DNA from: Macrophomina tecta
Lineage: Eukaryota; Ascomycota; Dothideomycetes; Botryosphaeriales; Botryosphaeriaceae
DNA length: 64,000 nt
NCBI GenBank assembly: GCA_024180945.1
Contig: JAKSGN010000016.1
Coordinates: 124,001-188,000, forward strand
Direction: 5' to 3'
This document shows, one piece after another, positions 25,721 to 35,729 of the stretch (position 1 is the first letter of the stretch; the number at the start of each line of letters is the position of its first letter). The notes below the pieces were generated by a model that saw only the letters and a list, made by a program, of their open reading frames with translations, was not told the DNA's origin and made no database searches. The position numbers and the translations under genes are program-made.

Positions 25721-26106
25721 ACTGCTGGGAGGGGAAAAAAGGAGAAAGCTGGTGATATGAAGGCAATTAGGCTCTGTGGTTAATGGTCTCTCGGTGCTTG
25801 TTACCCCGCCGTTAAAGGGACGGGCAATACTCAGGAAAGCGGTCTTGATGGAAACCAAGAGGCAGGATGGTTAAGGAAACAGGGTAAGGATGGCTTTCAT
25901 GTTCTACTAACTTTAGGGTTTTCTCGTTTCTCCTCTCTTTCTCGCTGCGTGATTGCTTGCGTTTACTGTTGTCCTCTCAATTTTTGGGCTTTGGATGAAC
26001 CGGATATTCATGTATTTTAAAAAGTATTCCATAGTGCGTCTTTTCCCTATGGTCTGTGGAGGCCGACGGGGTGTATGAATCATCATCATCATCATCATCA
26101 TCATGA
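25721..26106 (+). repeat. LINE 3' untranslated region with (CAT)n tail
   Basis: Ends in about eight CAT/ATC units at 26,076-26,104. The last ~70 bp (CTATGGTCTGTGGAGGCCGA... to the tail) recur in reverse complement at 32,382-32,450. A simple-repeat 3' tail instead of poly(A) is known for several fungal LINEs. It ends directly against the 3' end of the Zn2Cys6 gene and seems to have truncated it. Confidence 0.7.
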
Positions 26107-28112
26107 TTGCTTAAACCTTCTGACAACCTCGCCCGACACGCTTGCCGCCGACTCGGCTACCACGCATACTACTGCGCTTCCTGCTGTCACGGGTTGGACC
26201 CGTAGGATGCCTTGGATGATTCCTGCGGCAGGTAGCCAGTGGAGGGAGCGAGAAAGTTCGAGAACATGCCAAATCTGGAAAGTAGTCAGTGCGCAGGGTG
26301 TATATTACTCGCACTACCCTCGTCTTTTATCTATTCCTTTTCTCTCCAGCTTAGTCTTCTTGTAGGTACCAATGCCACTGCATACCCGCGAACGCACCGG
26401 GTGCAAGCCCTCACCGTCCATGGCAACTAGTTGCCTGTAGATGTTTCGGTCGTAGTTTGGGTCTCTTGCCGGTATCCTGTCTTTACTTTCCACAACTTTG
26501 CCCGCAATCTCCATAAGCTCGATGAGAGCCTCGTATGTTTGAGTCTCCAGTGATAACTCTGGGCCAGCTGGTAAACACGTCCCGAGGCGCTCGAAGTGTC
26601 TCCCCAATGGGTACACTTCCAGATCAGACCTCTTGATAGCTGTCGGTCGCCCTAGGAACAGGGACCAGGACTTGTCAAATATAACACTGTGATACGTCAG
26701 CGCCGTGTCTGGGTACCAAAAAAGGAATTTTTCTGTTACCAAGCCCGCAAAGCCTTCTCGCGAACCTCGACGTGGCGCTTTGGAAGTCCTGAAGCACGGG
26801 TATCCAGATGGAGTCCAATGTCAAAAGCTAACCTGACTCCCATGCCAGAGTAAAGCCAGCCAGTACGGTCTCGTCCAATGGAATACTCGCAGTTGGCAAG
26901 CAACAAGAGAGCCTGGACCTGAGGTACACCACCAGGCTTCTCCAGCTCGACGTCCAGCATATATGTTGGGATATAACTCAATCAATTCGCACTGAATCAC
27001 AGTGCGGCGCCGTGCTTTTTTCAGTCCAACAATATATTTTGCTGCTCTGTGGAATGTGCTCTCTCGTGGCGGGAGTGTAACTCGTTGGATTTCCGGTCGA
27101 GATTTATCGGAGTATTGAAATCCCACAGCTAGGACGCATATGTGTAGGAAAGGAGAGTAAAACTGGCTGCGACCATGCTCGTAGTCGTCCAGGAACACTT
27201 CCCGGTGGACAACGTGAAGGACAGGATTGAAATGTTCCCAGAGCAAGTTCATCAAGTAGTCGTGCATTTCCTGTGAGAGGAGTCCGATAGTCTTGATCGC
27301 GCATCGAGCGTGCTCTACCGTTTGATGATTGCTCGCTGTGGCCGTGCTCTTATCTGAAGGCAGGTGGCAGTTCATGAGCGAGCCAAAGAGCCGTACGCTC
27401 CCGCTGGTCTGATCGATGCCCAAATGACGTCTAGTAGATAATATCTGGCTAAGCAAGCTCTGGTTCTCTTCGCTCGCTATCAAGAGCTTTGGTGAAAACG
27501 CAGACCTGATAGTCGCACCGCCTTGGGTTGACCGCGCGCCGTCGGCGTCTGATTCGCTGTAGAGGAAGTCCTCAAGGTGGCCATTTTGGGTGGACTCTCG
27601 GAGGTCGCCTCGTCTCCTTTCAGGTGAGGCATTTTCATTTCCTGGAAAACCCGGCCTAATTCGTGATGAATGGATTACAGGTGGTGGCTCTTCTCCTCTT
27701 CTCCTCTTCTCCTGAGCCGTTCCTCGAGCCCAGCAATTCAGTCCATGAGTGAGGCCACATAAGCGCGAGAGATTAGCCTATCAAGTAAGATTGACGTTAG
27801 AAGTTTTCGCCACTCCATCCTATGGCGTTCAAAAGAAGCAAGTTACTTCTTCCTTTTATCATCGTTCCTGATGATACAGTACGAGCCAGTGCGCTTGCAG
27901 TTCAAGCATTCGGTATCGCCCGGATGAATAGCGCACTACACGAATGAGCATTTATTCCCGAGCGAGATTCTGGGTGAAGTGTATACCCGAATACGGCGGC
28001 CTCGACACGAAGCACATGCGATAGAAGCTCGGTAGCGGGTGTTCTGTGCTTTCGAAGGCACTGAGGCAGGTGCATAGACTAACATGGAGCCCGTTCCTGC
28101 GAATGTCTGCAT
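26107..28112 (-). pseudogene. Zn2Cys6 transcription factor, disrupted
   Basis: Start ATG at 28,112. Exon 1 ends within the DNA-binding domain; an intron at 27,936-27,986 joins a textbook C-x2-C-x6-C-x8-C-x2-C-x6-C cluster (CASCRGRRIR, then CAIHPGDTECLNC). A second intron is 27,778-27,846, with branch site CTAAC. The middle homology region follows at 26,740-27,400 (VQALLLLANCEYSIGRDR, then GWLYSGMGVRLAFDIGLHLD), a third intron at 26,687-26,739, then FDKSWSLFLGRP. Lesions: in-frame TGA at 27,738-27,740, a frame change in the GA-rich run near 27,690-27,715, a 68-bp LTR-like insertion at 26,964-27,031, and a 3' end lost against the LINE tail. It is divergent from the GGCT gene. It is probably the pathway regulator of the ETP-like cluster (inference), now likely dead; unusual splicing past the TGA is a less likely alternative. 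Confidence 0.8.
26964..27031. repeat. 68-bp LTR-like insertion inside the regulator gene
   Basis: On the plus strand it starts TGTTGGGATATAACTC and ends TTCAGTCCAACA, with the exact 5-bp duplication ATATA on both sides (26,959-26,963 and 27,032-27,036). Insert plus duplication is 73 bp, so the frame shifts by one base. Protein homology resumes directly after it. No GT-AG pair removes it in frame. It looks like a very short or internally deleted copia-type solo LTR. Confidence 0.75.
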
Positions 28113-28718
28113 GTTGGTTGTGGGCAACAACCGGTCTCATGGCTACACGGGCAGCGCACAGCTTATAATGGGCAGAACTATGAGCTACAAAAGCGGCATG
28201 GCGTGAATCTGCGAGGCTTCAGTGAAATTCGCTATCATCGGGTTGCCTACCCTTAATTCACACGCAGCGGGGTGCCATGGGAGTGTTCCACTCAGCGTGT
28301 TGCAGGGTGTTGAATTAGGCCCTGAGCCGTAAAATCTGCACAGTAGAATGGTTCCTGAGAATGCTGCGCACGTGTAAGGCTATGCTAATTATAACTAATA
28401 GAAACGTGCGGCGCACTACTACCGCCCATTGTCCTCGATGCCGTTTAGAGCGGGCGGTCTAACTCTTCGGTATTTTTCGTTGCCTCTGCTCTTATCGCAG
28501 CTGCCCTTGTTCTCTTAACGGCCGGTACTGTCTTTTACGTATTCCCTATTCGGTTGCGCAGGGCCCCTTGGTGGCGTAGTTAAAGTGTTGTATGTACTCG
28601 TCGGTCACCGACCCTTGTCCAGCACCCAACCACTGCTATACATGTACCCCAAGAGCACCCGCCACCCGCCGGCACGAGCCTTGCGCAGACAGTGCCGTTT
28701 CCATTTCCAATTCCCGTC
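28113..28718. promoter_or_regulatory. Divergent promoter between regulator and GGCT genes
   Basis: 606 bp without a coding frame that I can support. It holds the TCGGN3CCGA site at 28,601-28,611. Being between two divergent genes, it could control both. Confidence 0.55.
28601..28611. promoter_or_regulatory. TCGGN3CCGA site upstream of the GGCT gene
   Basis: TCGGTCACCGA, a perfect palindromic match, 108 bp before the GGCT start codon. This motif is the published consensus for the Zn2Cys6 regulator of ETP clusters (described for the sirodesmin regulator and found in gliotoxin-type promoters). Confidence 0.75.
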
Positions 28719-29546
28719 ATGGCGCCCTCTCAAGTGGAAAACGTGTGGTATTTTGCGTATAGCTCCAACATGAGCTCCAGCACGTGCCGCGGATCGAGAG
28801 GCATCGAGCCACTTGCAGAGCTTCCGGCTAAAATTTCCGGCTGGTACCTGACCTTCGAAATATACGGAACGCCGTATAAGGAGCTCGGCTTCGCGTCTAT
28901 TAGACCCATGTCCGCAGGCTTAGAGAAGACGACGGAAATCCACGGCATCGCATACCTTGTTACGCGCGAGCAGTACGTTAGTATTCTAGCTTCCGATGGG
29001 GGCGACATCGTCTACAGCGAAGCCGAGCTACCTGCCGAGCCGCTCAATCCGGCCGACGCTGCTGCCATCTTGGGCAACCCTTCCGCTACGCTGAGGGTCG
29101 CAACGCTCGTCACAAGCTTCGCCTGCACCCCCGCCCCGCCTCCCCAGCTCTCGCTACAAGGTATTCGACCCTATGCCATCGCCCCAAAATGCATGTGGCT
29201 GACCCCGGTTCTGCAGGAAATCATGGTTGAAGGCGGCGTGGAAGCGTCCCTGCCCGATGCGTACCAGCGGTATCTGCGGCAACTGGCCTTCTACCATCCC
29301 GCGAAGAGCACGTGGCGGCATGTCGGGGCGGCGCTGTTTTTGGCCATCTGGATGCCATTGTTGGCGTTTGCTGAGTCTCTGGCTAAGGCGACGGGCAATT
29401 ACGATGGCCGCGGGCACGTGCCGCACGTCGTCAAAACCATTGTGCGCGCTATTTTCTTTACTATGTGGATCCATCATGATTACTTGTACGCTCCAATATG
29501 GGTACGTGGACATGGACTTGACGCTCTTCCGGGGATTTACTGCTAA
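28719..29546 (+). CDS. Gamma-glutamylcyclotransferase, GliK-type
   Basis: Single open frame of 275 residues from ATG 28,719. The N-terminal YFAYSSNM (residues 11-18) is the family's substrate-binding signature (usually YFAYGSNM), followed by a GWYLTFEIYG strand and an FASIRP segment. The C-terminal half (residues ~185-270) has the fungal extension seen in GliK-like proteins, with a hydrophobic LFLAIWMPLLAF segment and FTMWIHHDYLYAPIWVRG near the end. In gliotoxin synthesis GliK removes gamma-glutamyl groups from the bis-glutathione adduct. Here the gene neighbours a P450 and, across a transposon block, a GST and a GliP-type NRPS. A TCGGN3CCGA site lies 108 bp upstream. No lesions seen. The family and the cluster role are well supported; the product chemistry is inferred. 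Confidence 0.85.
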   Translation: MAPSQVENVWYFAYSSNMSSSTCRGSRGIEPLAELPAKISGWYLTFEIYGTPYKELGFASIRPMSAGLEKTTEIHGIAYLVTREQYVSILASDGGDIVYSEAELPAEPLNPADAAAILGNPSATLRVATLVTSFACTPAPPPQLSLQGIRPYAIAPKCMWLTPVLQEIMVEGGVEASLPDAYQRYLRQLAFYHPAKSTWRHVGAALFLAIWMPLLAFAESLAKATGNYDGRGHVPHVVKTIVRAIFFTMWIHHDYLYAPIWVRGHGLDALPGIYC

Positions 29547-29694
29547 AATTCATACATATCGTTATTCGTGCTTGTCCATGTTCCTGTGACGTGCTGGGTC
29601 GAAGCACGACAAATGTGGATAGTAGTACCATATTGCTATGCAAATACAGTGCCCTGTCATTAAATGCTAATTGTTCCCTTTCGACAGCTCGTAG
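29547..29694. other. Short intergenic stretch
   Basis: GGCT 3' region. It may hold a first exon of the following acetyltransferase that I cannot recognise. Confidence 0.3.
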
Positions 29695-30191
29695 TAAGAG
29701 ATCACCGGTGTGGCGTACGTGCAGATCCCGCGCCCGCGGGAAGTCGGCCAACTCAGTTCAGAAGGTGTGTAGTCGTTAAGCAGTATTCTCTGCCACAAAG
29801 TAGACTCTAACCACGTGTTACAGGCTTATCTTCACACCGACTTCGAACGTGAAACAAAACCAAGGATATCGGGCTGTGGCCGACGTTCCAAACCTCGGAG
29901 GTTTACAGGCGACTCATGGGCGAGCAAGCCATGCTGGAAAATCTGCGGGAACACGGCCAAGGAATGTAACAAGGAAATCTATGTTTCTTCGCAGTAGCTC
30001 CCAAGTTCCAGGGAATAGGGATTGGCTCAAGGTTATTGGCACACGTCGGAAATGTTGTCCGGAACATGCAGATCAGAGAGCTTTCTTTCGTCGGAGGTGC
30101 TGGATCCGCGCGGTTCGTTCAGCAGTGCGGCTTCTTGGAACCAAAGCAAGCTGCAAGCAGTGGCTTGGGTGTTTTCGTTAAGTCTCTTTAG
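29695..30191 (+). pseudogene. GNAT-family acetyltransferase remnant
   Basis: An N-terminal piece reading ITGVAYVQIPRPREVGQLSS (29,695-29,765) is followed by a likely intron (GTGTGT... to ...GTTACAG, ~29,767-29,822). A later frame holds YRRLMGEQAMLENL, then the acetyl-CoA motif A VAPKFQGIGIGSRLL (the Q-x-x-G-x-G/A signature, about 29,997-30,040), and a C-terminus with FVQQCGFLEP ending at TAG 30,189-30,191. A TAA near 29,967-29,969 interrupts the frame just before motif A, and a frame change lies near 29,865. The TAA would be explained by CAA to TAA, a RIP-type change. The expected N-terminal ~50 residues are not found. An undetected intron could repair one of the breaks. Its role in the cluster is unknown. 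Confidence 0.6.
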
Positions 30192-30242
30192 CTTACTGGA
30201 AAAATGGACCCTCTTGATTCCGGTTCTTCCGGAGTAGCATGA

Positions 30243-30253
30243 TCGGTTACCGA
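30243..30253. promoter_or_regulatory. TCGGN3CCGA site upstream of the P450 gene
   Basis: TCGGTTACCGA, a perfect palindromic match, 123 bp before the P450 ATG. The core is identical to the second site in the GST/NRPS promoter. Confidence 0.78.
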
Positions 30254-30375
30254 ATGGATTTCGTACAAAGTCTCCAACCGCATAGCTACTTAAATGTGCC
30301 GACCGTCGCTTTTTTCATTTGCGTACGATAAGAATGCTTTGGCTGTGATTGGACAAAGCTTCCGAACCTGTCGTA

Positions 30376-32143
30376 ATGTTTGCCGACGCGAGAGTCCTAT
30401 GGCTCCTGGCCATTCTGGGATTGGTGTTTGCTGGTTGGCTAGGCGAGAAAGGGGACAGGAAAGGAAACAAGGAGGTGATCATAGGTGATTGTTCGTGGTG
30501 GTGGCGGCGCCTGTGGTTTTGGACAAGATGGTTCCAAGACATGGCAGAGATGACCATGGAAGGTTACGAAAAGGTGAAGCGACCAACTTTGCTCTGAGAG
30601 AAGCACTGACACGGCCTCCAGTTCAACAAATCCAACCAAATCTGGGCCACCTGGATGTTCGATAGCCTGGTATACGTCCTCCCGGCCAAGTACATTGATG
30701 AGATCAAGGGCGGACCCAGGTCAAGACTCAGCACTCTGCATAGAGTCAACGAGCACTTGCAGTGGAGCTTGCACACCGGAAACCTTCTGGACGATGGAAG
30801 CTTCATAAAAGACCTTTCAAAGCATCTTAACCCAAGATTACGTAAGTGCAGGACGTGAAATTCGAAGACGAAGCTAAGTACCATTCAGCGCAAATGACCG
30901 AGTACATTTCCGGCGTGGTGCAGGAAGCCACCAACTTCCGTCTGGCCCCGGAACCGAATTCACGCGGTTCGTGGTCAAGATCCCCAAAATTGACCCTCTA
31001 CTAATCAACAGCAATCAAAGGTTGGAAATGTGTCAACCTGGCTGGTGCCATTACGGACATCTCAATGCGTCTGACTGGCGTCATGTGGGTGGGTCCCAAG
31101 CTAGGTCTATCAGAAGAGTACAGGACGAACTCCAGGAGCTACATAGACACGGCTGTCGAGTGGCCCACCATCCTCTTCTCAGCGCCCTCTTGGTCTCGCA
31201 AGGCGCTGTTCTGGGTGTGTCCCACTGGCCGCAAAATCCGTAACCATTTGCGAAAGATCAAGGAACTCCTGATCCCTGAGCTCCTGCATCGCTTGGATTT
31301 AGACGAGACCAAGCAGGCCTTCTCGCTCATTGATGGCCTTCTGCCAGCTTCCAACGATCCTCAGCGGGAAGCAAAGGTCGAGAGAGCTGTCGACCGAATC
31401 CAGTTCCTTACGTTCGCCGCCGCGCCGTTGATTGCCCTCATCACGAATCAGTTCTTGCTGACAGCAATGGGATACCCGGATATCGCGGACATCTTGCGGG
31501 ACGAGATGCGCACTGCAATCGCCAAGCACGGGGGACTGAACGACAAAGCCGTGGCCGACATGCCGAAACTGGACAGCTTCTTTCGAGAGACGCTCAGGGT
31601 CAGCCCACCGCAATCCCGTAAGCATCCGCACATTCTAGCCCCCTGGGTGACTTTCAACTCAAGTACTGTAGTTACCATGACCAGGCGGGTCATGAAAGAC
31701 TTCCGTCTCTCGAATGGCTTCTTGCTGAAGGAAGGCGTGTCGATTGGCGCTCCCGCGCGTGGTATTCTCCACGATCCTGCCAACTACGACAATCCACTTG
31801 CATTCGATCCCTTTCGATTTTACGATGCTACAACAAACGAGGTTACTGTCAGCTGCGCGACCATGACCGCAAAGTACCCTGTGTAGGCTTTCTCCACCCA
31901 AATCAGAACCGCTTCCAGTAACTAATGATGTGTTTAAGATTCGGCTACGGCACGTACTCCTGCCCTGGCCGCTACTATGGCATCCTCGTGGCGAAGCTTT
32001 GGATGACGGAGCTTTTGTTGAACTGGGAGATGAAATTTGTTCCCGAGAGGATTGGAAAACCGGTTGATTGTGTCATCAATGGGCTGACGTTGCCTAACGT
32101 TGACACCTTCGTGGCGTTTCGGAAAAAGGCAGAGGCCTCGTAA
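30376..32143 (+). CDS. Cytochrome P450, six exons
   Basis: Exons by GT-AG introns that keep homology in frame: 30,376-30,573; 30,622-30,841; 30,889-30,966; 31,012-31,617; 31,672-31,873; 31,939-32,143. The total is 1,509 nt, 502 residues, normal for a fungal P450. The N-terminus has a membrane anchor (VLWLLAILGLVFAGWLG). Mid-protein are VYVLPAKYIDEI, the K-helix FFRETLR (ExxR, residue ~358), a DPFRFYD segment and the haem loop FGYGTYSCPGR (Cys ~442). Introns are 45-65 nt, with branch sites such as CTGAC and CTAAT. The first exon lacks a clear Pro-rich hinge after the anchor, so its splicing is less certain. It resembles microsomal P450s of ETP clusters such as GliC/GliF (hydroxylation of the diketopiperazine); which of these it matches is not decidable. 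A TCGGN3CCGA site precedes it. No stop or frameshift is needed. Confidence 0.82.
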
Positions 32144-32377
32144 GGGATTCAACAAAAGGGATTGCTGAACTTGGGCTGAGGAGTTGTTTGGATAAACAAA
32201 CATCTTTTAGGCCACTCATGCTTGTAACTAGCAGGATGAAGTCGCTTATTCCTCAGCGAAGCTGGAGGCAGTGCGAGACTGGCGGCAAAGGAAGGGCCGA
32301 ACGTCCGACCGCCGCCCGAGCCTGCCGTAAGCGGGCTGGGGATTACGTGCCTTGAGGAACGAAGTTACGAGAGGTCG
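32144..32377. other. P450 3' flank
   Basis: No gene recognised. Normal base composition. Ends at the inverted LINE tail. Confidence 0.4.
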
Positions 32378-32482
32378 ATGATGATGATGATGATTCATAC
32401 ACCCCGTCGGCCTCAGCAGACCATAGGGACAAAGAACACTATCCTACGCTAAGCTACATTGGGATCCCGGTTCATTCGAGGC
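32378..32482 (-). repeat. 5'-truncated LINE 3' end, inverted copy
   Basis: Starts with (GAT)n at about 32,378-32,394 and then TTCATACACCCCGTCGGCCT, the reverse complement of the LINE tail at 26,040-26,104. About 100 bp are kept. It ends where the hAT terminal repeat begins. Confidence 0.7.
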
Positions 32483-32991
32483 CAGGGTGGTAAGCGTCCC
32501 GTTTTCTGCCGTCATGGGCCGTCTGACGAGAGGAGACGACACGGCCAGGGGCCATGACGAGACGTGACGGCAGAAACCGGCCGGTGACGAGTCGGTGACG
32601 ATATGACGGAAAGCTTAGTAAGCATATATCCATGGTGTTGAGTTGGGAGGCCTGGATGAGGGTATCGTTTGCTAGCATCACCCATATTAATTATACTGCT
32701 TTCTCCGCACCCCATCCACAAACTCTCTTCGCCAGCTCACCAGCTACGAGTCCAAAGCGTTTCACGATAGATGACGTTATTCCATGGTGTTAAGTCTCAT
32801 TGCTACACGATCTTATTTACCAGCTACGCCTTCTGGCACATCTCTGCCTCTATCGCATCGTCGCTGAGCCTTGTTCGCTCATACGATATCTTCCGCCTCC
32901 CATATGAGAAGAGACGCTCAGGTTCTGCGCTCATGGCGGGTATGGTGAAGACGTCAAAGGCCATGCGCTGTAGCACAGGCCATTGCGAGCC
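32483..32991 (-). mobile_element. Truncated hAT element: C-terminal transposase piece plus terminus
   Basis: 32,483-32,640 resembles the terminus of the hAT element at 51.2-54.1 kb (CAGGGTGGTAAGCGTCCCG versus CAGCGTGTAAGGCGTCCCG, with GACGG/CCGTC subterminal repeats). On the minus strand 32,800-32,991 encodes the hAT dimerisation domain: SQWPVLQRMAFDVFTIPAMS, AEPERLF, YERTRLSDDAIEAE, then TAG codons. The rest of the transposase is missing at the point where the next hAT element begins. Confidence 0.72.
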
Positions 32992-33036
32992 AGACGTCTT
33001 AATAATCAGTACTGATTGATAAGGCTCATACTGATA

Positions 33037-34867
33037 ACGTAATCAACAAGCGAGTCGCACACACAAGCGAGTCGCACACCTCCCACCTCCATCTCAACTT
33101 CAACTCCTTATGCCTCCGCAAATAAGGTCTGCAAAGGCCTAGAAAGAGGCCAAAGTACGTCTCGCACGTTAGGCCTATAAAAAGGGCCAAATTTCGAGCA
33201 TTCGCAAAGCTACAAAGATCTATAATATACCTTATAAGACCCTCGACGATCGCATACACGGACGCGTCGCACGCATTAATTTACGCGCATATAATCGCAA
33301 ACTCACTTAGACGGAGGAATAAACACTTATAGAATAGATTCTAGATATAGACGCACGTGGCTACCCACTTAGAATCGATATAGTGCGTAAGGCAGCCTTA
33401 TTATTGCTTAAGGAGCGCGTGGGCGATTCTGCCTATATCGGCATTAACTAGCCTTATAACTTTATAAACAATCACGACGAGATTAAATCGATATATACGC
33501 GTAAATACGACTACTAGAGGGCTCGATACGAAGATCCAGTAATTATATAGAGCTGGTTTAACCTTGTTAGCAATACAAAGCGAAAATATAGGATTATAGA
33601 TAAGAACTTATACAACTTCGACGAGATAGGCTTTATAATAGGAATTATAAGTACTTCACGTATTGTTACTTCCTTAGACCGACGTGGCAGGCCTCGTCAA
33701 ATACAGCTAGGTAATCGTAAGTGGGCTACTACTATTAAGATAATTAATATATTCAGTTAGTATTTGCCTCCTATAGTGATCCTTAAGGGCAAGGTGCACC
33801 TATCGACCTAGTATAGAACAACTAACCTCCTACTTAAGTAGGTAATTGCGCTTTCTAAGAATGGATGGACTAATAATAAGCTTAGTTTAAAGTGGCTTTA
33901 GGACGTCTTTAATAAATATACGGCTCTAAGGACTATTAGCATATATCGACTCCTTATTCTAGATGGCTATAGAAGCTATACGACACTAAAATTCGATAAA
34001 TTCTACTCAGAACGGTTAATTATTACGCTCTATATACTAGCTTACTCCTCTTACCTCTTATAACCCCTTAATGTGGGCTATTTTTCGACTTTAAAGCGAT
34101 TATATGGGCGCCTGGTTGTAGATTAGATCCGACTTAGTATTAACCATATCGACAAGGCTAAATTCCTACTAATATTTAAGCAGGCACGGGCCGAAGCGCT
34201 TTTAAAAGGCAACATTTTAAGTGGGTTTGCAGCAGCAGGCCTGATTCCATTTGGTCTAGATCGGGTACTCTCGAAGTTGCAAATCCGTATACATAATACA
34301 CTACCTCTAGAGCCAATACAGGCCCCCTAGCATCTAGAAACACCTTACAATGTTGCGTAATTAGAACAGCAGGTTAAGGTAATTAAGGGCTACCTTAAGC
34401 GTCGTACCTAGAGTCCTCCAACTCTAATAGATGCTGTGTTGAACCGGCTGGTTAAAGGCTGTTAGATGGCCATACACAGTATTATACTTCTAGTAAGCGA
34501 AAATGAGAAATTAAGGGCTGTAAATAAGAGATAGAAAAGGAGAAAGGCTATAAAGCGGTCTTAGATATCAAAAGAAACCACTCTTATAGTAGTAGAGGCC
34601 TAGGAGCTTATATAGTAGCTAGAAGTAGCCCTAAACCTTCCTACTTTAACGGTCGTTACTTAGCTAAGAAGTAGTGTTCTGCCTTCCTATATAAAGTGCT
34701 ATGCCTCTGATTATAAAACGAGGTCATGCTATAGGCCTTACTAAATTTATATACCACGTTTTATTTGAATTATATGAGTTGTTGTGGTGTTAGTCGAGCC
34801 ATAAAGTTGAGATGGAGGTGGGAGGTGTGCGACTCGCTTGTGTGTGCGACTCGCTTGTTGATTACGT
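33037..34867 (+). mobile_element. Pogo/Fot1-type Tc1-mariner element, RIP-damaged
   Basis: 1,831 bp between TA target copies (33,035-33,036 and 34,868-34,869). The terminal inverted repeats are at least 60 bp and appear perfect. Each contains the unit ACAAGCGAGTCGCACAC twice in tandem, then CTCCCACCTCCATCTCAACTT. One transposase gene lies inside. Its coding region is RIP-hit but the terminal repeats are not visibly damaged. Confidence 0.88.
33110..34744 (+). pseudogene. Pogo/Fot1 transposase with many nonsense codons
   Basis: One frame of 545 codons from ATG 33,110 to TAA 34,742-34,744 without frameshift but with more than 20 internal TAG/TAA codons, almost all at positions where Trp or Gln is expected. 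Recognisable parts: the CENP-B-like helix-turn-helix region, then NFDEIGFIIG (first catalytic Asp), GRPRQIQLGNRKWATTI, WTNNKLSLKWL, LLILDGYRSYTT (second Asp) and PLNVGYFSTLKR near the third acidic residue. The lack of indels suggests the element was young when RIP hit it. Confidence 0.85.
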
Positions 34868-34899
34868 TACTGATTGATTGATTACTATACACCTGATAC

Positions 34900-35265
34900 T
34901 GATTGATTAGCCTATCAGTATGTGCCAAGACATGACGCTGTAGTACCTCTGCTCGAATACGTCGCTGCTCTTACTATTCTTAGTCTAATTATTCTCATTT
35001 GGTAGTACATGTACCTTCCGAATAAGATTATTCTTGTTCTAATTACCAATATACTTTGTTATCTTAATATTCTCCGCCCCGAGACGTGTACGGTCATACG
35101 AAATAGTACGCTGAGTACCTGAAAAGACACGTTCGGCCTTATTAGATATAGGCGCAACTAAAGGTATGTTAATAGCCATCTTATGCAGCCGCGGGTATTC
35201 GATCCGTTGCTCTCCTCTGCTCTACTATGTAAGCGGGGTTGTTGCGATCTTGCACGGAGAAGTAT
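34900..35265 (-). pseudogene. hAT transposase 3' part (C-terminal dimerisation domain)
   Basis: On the minus strand, 35,040-35,165 reads PLVAPISNKAERVFSGTQRT and SYDRTRLGAENI, the hAT C-terminal motif. It is separated from the rest of the gene (40,603-42,431) by the copia insertion at 35,266-40,597; AGTAT is duplicated at the two sides. Confidence 0.75.
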
Positions 35266-35493
35266 TGTCAGACTATTTTGCCTTATTGCTACAGATCAGC
35301 ATCTACTCTTTGCCACCTCCTCACTACTCCTCATCTTCACAAGCTTCGGATAGCAATATCGGCTTCTATTCTCCTCGGTTATTCAAGCACTCATTTATGT
35401 ATATAAGCAAAGCATACCTACCTCCCTCTCAGGAGACAGGCAGAATCTACTCTCTTTCTGACCTCACTACTCTTCACTCACCCAAATTCAACA
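35266..35493 (+). repeat. Copia 5' LTR
   Basis: 228 bp, identical to 40,370-40,597. A TATA-like ATGTATATAAGC lies near 35,397-35,410 and is the probable start region for the RNA. Confidence 0.92.
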
Positions 35494-35505
35494 GTTATGA
35501 GCCCG
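35494..35505 (+). promoter_or_regulatory. Copia primer-binding site (initiator Met tRNA half)
   Basis: GTTATGAGCCC immediately after the LTR is complementary to the anticodon stem-loop of eukaryotic initiator methionine tRNA (GGGCTCATAAC). Priming from a cleaved half tRNA is known for Drosophila copia and several fungal copia-type elements. Confidence 0.75.
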
Positions 35506-35729
35506 GGGAGCGCCAAGACTACCCCACTTCTAAGCTCTTTGCTGATCAACTCGTCTACTCAAACGAGTACTCTTTACTGACACGCAACTGCTGTCAGAAC
35601 TGCGGCTTCTGTCCGGTTACAGGCTACGGCGACTGAACCAAATACTCTCAAACCGGAGCCACGCTGGCTACCACCACTACTCGGATCCAACTGGACCAAC
35701 GACTTCGACAATTACTACTCACTGACAAC

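Noticed and set aside
26075..26365. Frame starting with a poly-His run
   Set aside because: The His codons are the (CAT)n tail of the LINE; the rest is antisense to the regulator gene.
30839..30860. Frameshift in the P450
   Set aside because: A 47-nt intron (GTAAGT...CAG, 30,842-30,888) explains the frame change and restores family homology.
35166..35636. 156-codon frame across the copia 5' LTR
   Set aside because: Spans an LTR boundary and target duplicate; no homology seen.
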